Positions 6,446-8,802 of a stretch of 8,802 nt of DNA are shown here, one piece after another. The notes under the pieces are model-generated. The model was given only the letters and a program-made list of their open reading frames with translations, ran no database searches and was not told the origin of the DNA. The DNA is from an uncultured bacterium (lineage in GTDB: Bacteria; Verrucomicrobiota; Kiritimatiellia; RFP12; UBA1067): positions 1 through 8,802 of the forward strand of contig URIT01000135.1 in the NCBI GenBank assembly GCA_900547945.1, read 5' to 3'. Position 1 is the first letter of the stretch. Every line of letters starts with the position of its first letter. The position numbers were made by a program, and so were the translations under genes.

Positions 6446-6859
6446 CTACTTTTCCTTCGTCACGAGCGCCATCTTGCGCACGTGGCAGCCGTAGACGACC
6501 TTCACGACGTCCATCACCGCGCCGTATTCGAGGCGTTCGTCGCCGCGCACGAGCACGGGCACGTCGGGATCGGCCGCCACCTTGGCGTCCAGGTCGGCCT
6601 TGAGGGCGTCGAGCGTGATGGGCGTGTTGTTCAGGTAGACCTGGTTGTTGACGTCCACGGTGATCACGTTCGCCTTTGCGTCCTTGCTCGGCAGCGTATC
6701 CGTCTTCGCGCGCGGCAGCAGCACCGTGATGCCCTGTTCCAGCGCGGGGATCGTGAGCATGAAGGTGACGAGCAACAGGAAGGTGAGGTCGATGAGCGAG
6801 TTCATGTCGATCGACGCCCGCGCGCCGCCGACCCGCCCGCGTCTGCTCCGGCGGGCCAT
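6446..6859 (-). CDS. exbD: Biopolymer transport protein ExbD/TolR family
   Basis: A 137-residue protein, the usual size for ExbD/TolR. It is anchored by one membrane helix at about 22-41 (MNSLIDLTFLLLVTFML), which contains the conserved membrane Asp (D24) needed for proton flow in this family. The remaining about 95 residues form the periplasmic domain, with the family pattern ITVDVNNQVYLNNTPI and VPVLVRGDERLEYGAVMDVV. The ATG at 6859 shares one base with the exbB stop (TGATG), so translation is probably coupled. A reading frame extending further upstream lies entirely inside exbB and is a shadow. It partners ExbB in the membrane complex that energises the TonB-like protein encoded next. Confidence 0.93.
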   Translation of the reverse strand: MARRSRRGRVGGARASIDMNSLIDLTFLLLVTFMLTIPALEQGITVLLPRAKTDTLPSKDAKANVITVDVNNQVYLNNTPITLDALKADLDAKVAADPDVPVLVRGDERLEYGAVMDVVKVVYGCHVRKMALVTKEK

Positions 6860-7593
6860 CAGGCGCCTCTCCCCGGGTCCTGGAACTCCAGCGCGATGCG
6901 GCCCATGAGGTCGTCCGCGAAGCCCTCCATGTCGGCGAGCAGGTCGCGCAGCATGGCGGAGAGCCAGTTGTGGAGCATCACGCCCGGAATCGCGATGAGG
7001 AGGCCGACGACCGTCGTGACGAGGGCGGAGGCGATGGCGGGCGCCATCGTGGCGATGGTCGCGCTGCCGGCCGCCCCCATGTCCGCAAACGCATCGAGCA
7101 CGCCCCACACCGTTCCCAGGAGGCCGAGCATCGGGGCGATCGCGACGACCGTCGCAATCATGCCCATGCCCTTCTCCACGCGCAGCGCCTCCTCGTCCAG
7201 CACGTGCTCGCAGAGCGTCTTCACCAGTCCCATCTCGTGCGCGGTGAGCGCGGCCGCCACGCCCGGCTGGCGCCCGACGAGCAGGGAGCGGACATCCGGC
7301 GCGAGCAGCTTCAGGAGGCGGTCGCACGTACTCCAGTAGATGTTCTCCAGCACCGTGTGCCCGTTGTCCTTGCGCTGCAGGTAGTGCCCCAGCACGTCCT
7401 GCCCGCCCATCACGTCGCGCGCCACGCGGCGCGCGGCACGGGTCTGGTCGGACAGCTCACGCCACTTCCCGAAGATGAACGTGAACATCACGACGCTCGC
7501 GGCAAGCTGCACGAGCACGATGCCCTTTCCCATCGCGCTCGACATCATGAAGCCGTTCAGCAGGGAATCCGCGAAAAACTCAACCATGGCCAT
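6859..7593 (-). CDS. exbB: MotA/TolQ/ExbB proton channel family protein
   Basis: A 244-residue inner-membrane protein of the ExbB/TolQ family. Three hydrophobic helices are visible at about 23-42, 146-168 and 184-207. The second includes the family motif APMLGLLGTVWGVL (153-166), and the third includes ASALVTTVVGLLIAIPGVMLHNW (188-210). A cytoplasmic region of about 100 residues separates helices 1 and 2, as is usual. With ExbD it forms the proton-driven motor. Two starts are possible: ATG at 7593 (GGAG only 3 nt upstream) or ATG at 7587 (9 nt from GGAG, so perhaps the better one). The gene overlaps the end of rnhC by 14 nt from the first ATG, indicating coupled expression. Confidence 0.93.
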   Translation of the reverse strand: MAMVEFFADSLLNGFMMSSAMGKGIVLVQLAASVVMFTFIFGKWRELSDQTRAARRVARDVMGGQDVLGHYLQRKDNGHTVLENIYWSTCDRLLKLLAPDVRSLLVGRQPGVAAALTAHEMGLVKTLCEHVLDEEALRVEKGMGMIATVVAIAPMLGLLGTVWGVLDAFADMGAAGSATIATMAPAIASALVTTVVGLLIAIPGVMLHNWLSAMLRDLLADMEGFADDLMGRIALEFQDPGRGA

Positions 7594-8695
7594 ACTCTCC
7601 GTTCTTGACCGCCGACGTCACCTGCCCCTCGGGGGGAAGGTCGCCGCGCGAGGCGCCGCACGCGGCCAGCACCTTGTCCGTCGTCTGAAAATGCACCTTG
7701 CAGTGGTTCATGAGCCACACCGGCCCCTTCTCCCGCACCATCCGCTCCGCGAGCGCGCGCACGCGCGGGTCGCTCGACCCCAGCGGCACGACGCCGAGGG
7801 CGGATGCCGCGCCCGGCTCCACTTCGCCCGCCATGTCGCACAGCGCCCGCAGGAAGCACTCGCGCGCGAGCACCGACGCCGCCGCCACCGCGATCGAATA
7901 GCTCTCGGCCTTGTGCCGCTGCTCCACGGCGACGCCCTTGCCGCGCGTCTTGAGCGCGCGCCGGATCACCGTCTCCGTCGGCGCGAACTGGTCCACCACG
8001 ATGCGCGGGCAGGCCGGCTGCTTTTCGAGCAGCTCCTCGATGCACGTGCCGTGCGCCCAGGCGAGGAGGCGGTTGATGTTCCGGATCTTCGCGTAGAGGC
8101 GGTTGTAGGCCGCCGGGCCGATCTTCACGACGGCGAAGCGGCCCGGTCCCAGCAGGGAGCGGACCATCTGCCCCATCCGCATGAGCACGACGTTGTTCGT
8201 GATGAGCTTGCAGTCCCGCACGCCCCCCTCGTCCACGTGCTTCACGTCGTGCGCGTCGAAATACTCCACCTTCAGCGTGCGCAGCCTCTCCGCCAGCGCC
8301 TCGTCCACGTAGCAGCACGCCACGACGAGCGGGCCGAAGTAGTCGCCCTTGCCCGACTCGTCGCTCCCCCCATGCGGCAGGGGCGCCCCCTCGGCCGCCG
8401 CGGTGCCCGCCACGGACGCCGCGCTCCCCGCACCGCCCGGCGAAAGCGGCACGACGCCGTTCGGCTCCAGGAAGAACTCCACGAAGTCCTGCGCCTGCCC
8501 GCCCTGCACGCAGAGCTTCCGCCGTCCGTGCTTCTCCTTCTGGTAGAGCGCGCAGTTGAAACCGTCCCCCTCCGCGGCGGCGAGCGAATAGGGCACCTGC
8601 TTCGGACGGTAGTTCCCGGAGGCCAGCAGGGCGAGAAACGCCTCCTGCTGCCTTTCGTCGAGTTCAAAGGTGAAACATGTCTTCCGTTCGGGCAT
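7580..8695 (-). CDS. rnhC: Ribonuclease HIII
   Basis: A 371-residue RNase HIII, which cleaves the RNA strand of RNA-DNA hybrids in the cytoplasm. The N-terminal about 80 residues match the substrate-binding TBP-like domain (GNYRPKQVPYSLAAAEGDGFNCALY, then an FVEFFLEPNG segment). An Ala/Gly-rich linker (about 84-108) leads to the catalytic domain, which opens with GSDESGKGDYFGPLVV (110-125; D112 and E113 catalytic). Next come GVRDCKLITNN (158-168), the counterpart of the family's DSKKLTD motif, IVVDQFAP with D235, and KAESYSIAVAAASVLARE (262-279, acidic E264). Length and order fit RNase HIII rather than RNase HII because of the N-terminal domain. The ATG at 8695 has no clear ribosome-binding site and lies 8 nt from a TATAAT box. 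First gene of the operon with exbB, exbD and tonB. Confidence 0.95.
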   Translation of the reverse strand: MPERKTCFTFELDERQQEAFLALLASGNYRPKQVPYSLAAAEGDGFNCALYQKEKHGRRKLCVQGGQAQDFVEFFLEPNGVVPLSPGGAGSAASVAGTAAAEGAPLPHGGSDESGKGDYFGPLVVACCYVDEALAERLRTLKVEYFDAHDVKHVDEGGVRDCKLITNNVVLMRMGQMVRSLLGPGRFAVVKIGPAAYNRLYAKIRNINRLLAWAHGTCIEELLEKQPACPRIVVDQFAPTETVIRRALKTRGKGVAVEQRHKAESYSIAVAAASVLARECFLRALCDMAGEVEPGAASALGVVPLGSSDPRVRALAERMVREKGPVWLMNHCKVHFQTTDKVLAACGASRGDLPPEGQVTSAVKNGEYGHG

Positions 8696-8703
8696 AGGCG
8701 TGC

Positions 8704-8712
8704 ATTATACCA
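8704..8712 (-). promoter_or_regulatory. Extended -10 promoter of the rnhC-exbB-exbD-tonB operon
   Basis: On the minus strand TGGTATAAT (8712-8704) is a perfect -10 box preceded by the extended TGn motif. No good -35 hexamer is present 16-18 nt upstream, which is usual for extended -10 promoters. The rnhC ATG lies 8 nt beyond the box, so the transcript should begin at or within a few bases of the start codon. Confidence 0.65.
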
Positions 8713-8724
8713 AAACTGGGACGT

Positions 8725-8740
8725 GACGCCTATGGACGCC
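8725..8740 (-). promoter_or_regulatory. GGCGTC direct repeat at 10-bp spacing upstream of rnhC
   Basis: GACGCC occurs at 8725-8730 and 8735-8740 on the plus strand, which is GGCGTC twice on the minus strand. The two copies are exactly one helical turn apart and lie where a -35 element would normally be. An activator could bind such a pair and replace the missing -35 box. In a GC-rich genome this may be chance. Confidence 0.25.
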
Positions 8741-8752
8741 AGATTTTCCACC

Positions 8753-8789
8753 CTTATCCCGATTTTTTCGGGACAGCTTATCCCGATTT
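8753..8789. repeat. Alternating TCCCGA/TCGGGA array upstream of rnhC
   Basis: Two copies of CTTATCCCGATTT occur at 8753-8765 and 8777-8789, repeating with a 24-bp period. Between them TCGGGA (8768-8773) forms a perfect palindrome with the left copy (TCCCGA 8757-8762, loop TTTTT) and another with the right copy (TCCCGA 8781-8786, loop CAGCTTA). The right hairpin is followed by TTTCTCT on the plus strand, so a weak plus-strand terminator is possible. The alternatives are an operator cluster or a REP-like extragenic element. Confidence 0.5.
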
Positions 8790-8802
8790 CTCTCCGAACC
8801 CC

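Noticed and set aside
5542..7339. Long plus-strand open frames across tonB, exbD and exbB (about 353 and 463 codons)
   Set aside because: They are antisense to three confidently identified genes. The products are low-complexity Arg/Leu or Ser/Ala strings produced by the GC-biased complement.
8753..8802. A second, divergent gene starting at the right edge
   Set aside because: No start codon with an extended open frame is visible in the remaining bases on the plus strand. Only the repeat array is there.

Overview
The window is a GC-rich bacterial segment with all recognised genes on the minus strand. They fall into two head-to-tail operons, each preceded by a near-consensus sigma-70-type TATAAT box. 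The gene families point to the Planctomycetota-Verrucomicrobiota-Chlamydiota superphylum, and I would guess Kiritimatiellota or a close relative. The reasons are a large diheme protein of the hydrazine-synthase-alpha-like family, a secreted CBM-plus-TIM-barrel glycoside hydrolase-like protein, and RNase HIII. This is an inference from families and style, not from a marker gene.

Right half (about 8802 to 5584, read right to left). A promoter region with an array of alternating TCCCGA/TCGGGA hexamers precedes rnhC (RNase HIII). The genes exbB, exbD and tonB follow with overlaps or a 1-nt gap, so the four are very probably one transcript. ExbB and ExbD form the proton-driven inner-membrane motor. 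The TonB/TolA-like protein carries that energy across the periplasm. RNase HIII is a cytoplasmic housekeeping enzyme that removes RNA from RNA-DNA hybrids and has no obvious link to the motor.

Left half (about 5520 to 1). A second promoter has TTGCCC, a 17-nt spacer and TATAAT, with an inverted repeat bracketing the -35 box. It drives a secreted carbohydrate-binding/glycoside hydrolase-like protein, then a 72-residue exported protein of unknown function, then a 1002-residue secreted diheme protein resembling hydrazine synthase alpha, and possibly a 37-residue membrane or signal-peptide-like ORF. Spacings of 12 and 7 nt and an 11-nt overlap support one operon. All products appear to be exported. 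No hydrazine synthase beta or gamma gene is present, so hydrazine synthesis is not implied.

The last 130 bases at the left end carry two hairpins and a short tandem 8-mer repeat and hold no gene. In both operons the TATAAT box lies only 7-8 nt upstream of the best start codon, which suggests leaderless mRNAs. The most promising unexplained material is the glycoside hydrolase / small protein / diheme protein operon and the TGTCCCGAA motif shared by the two promoter regions. No stretch longer than about 130 bases lacks a gene.
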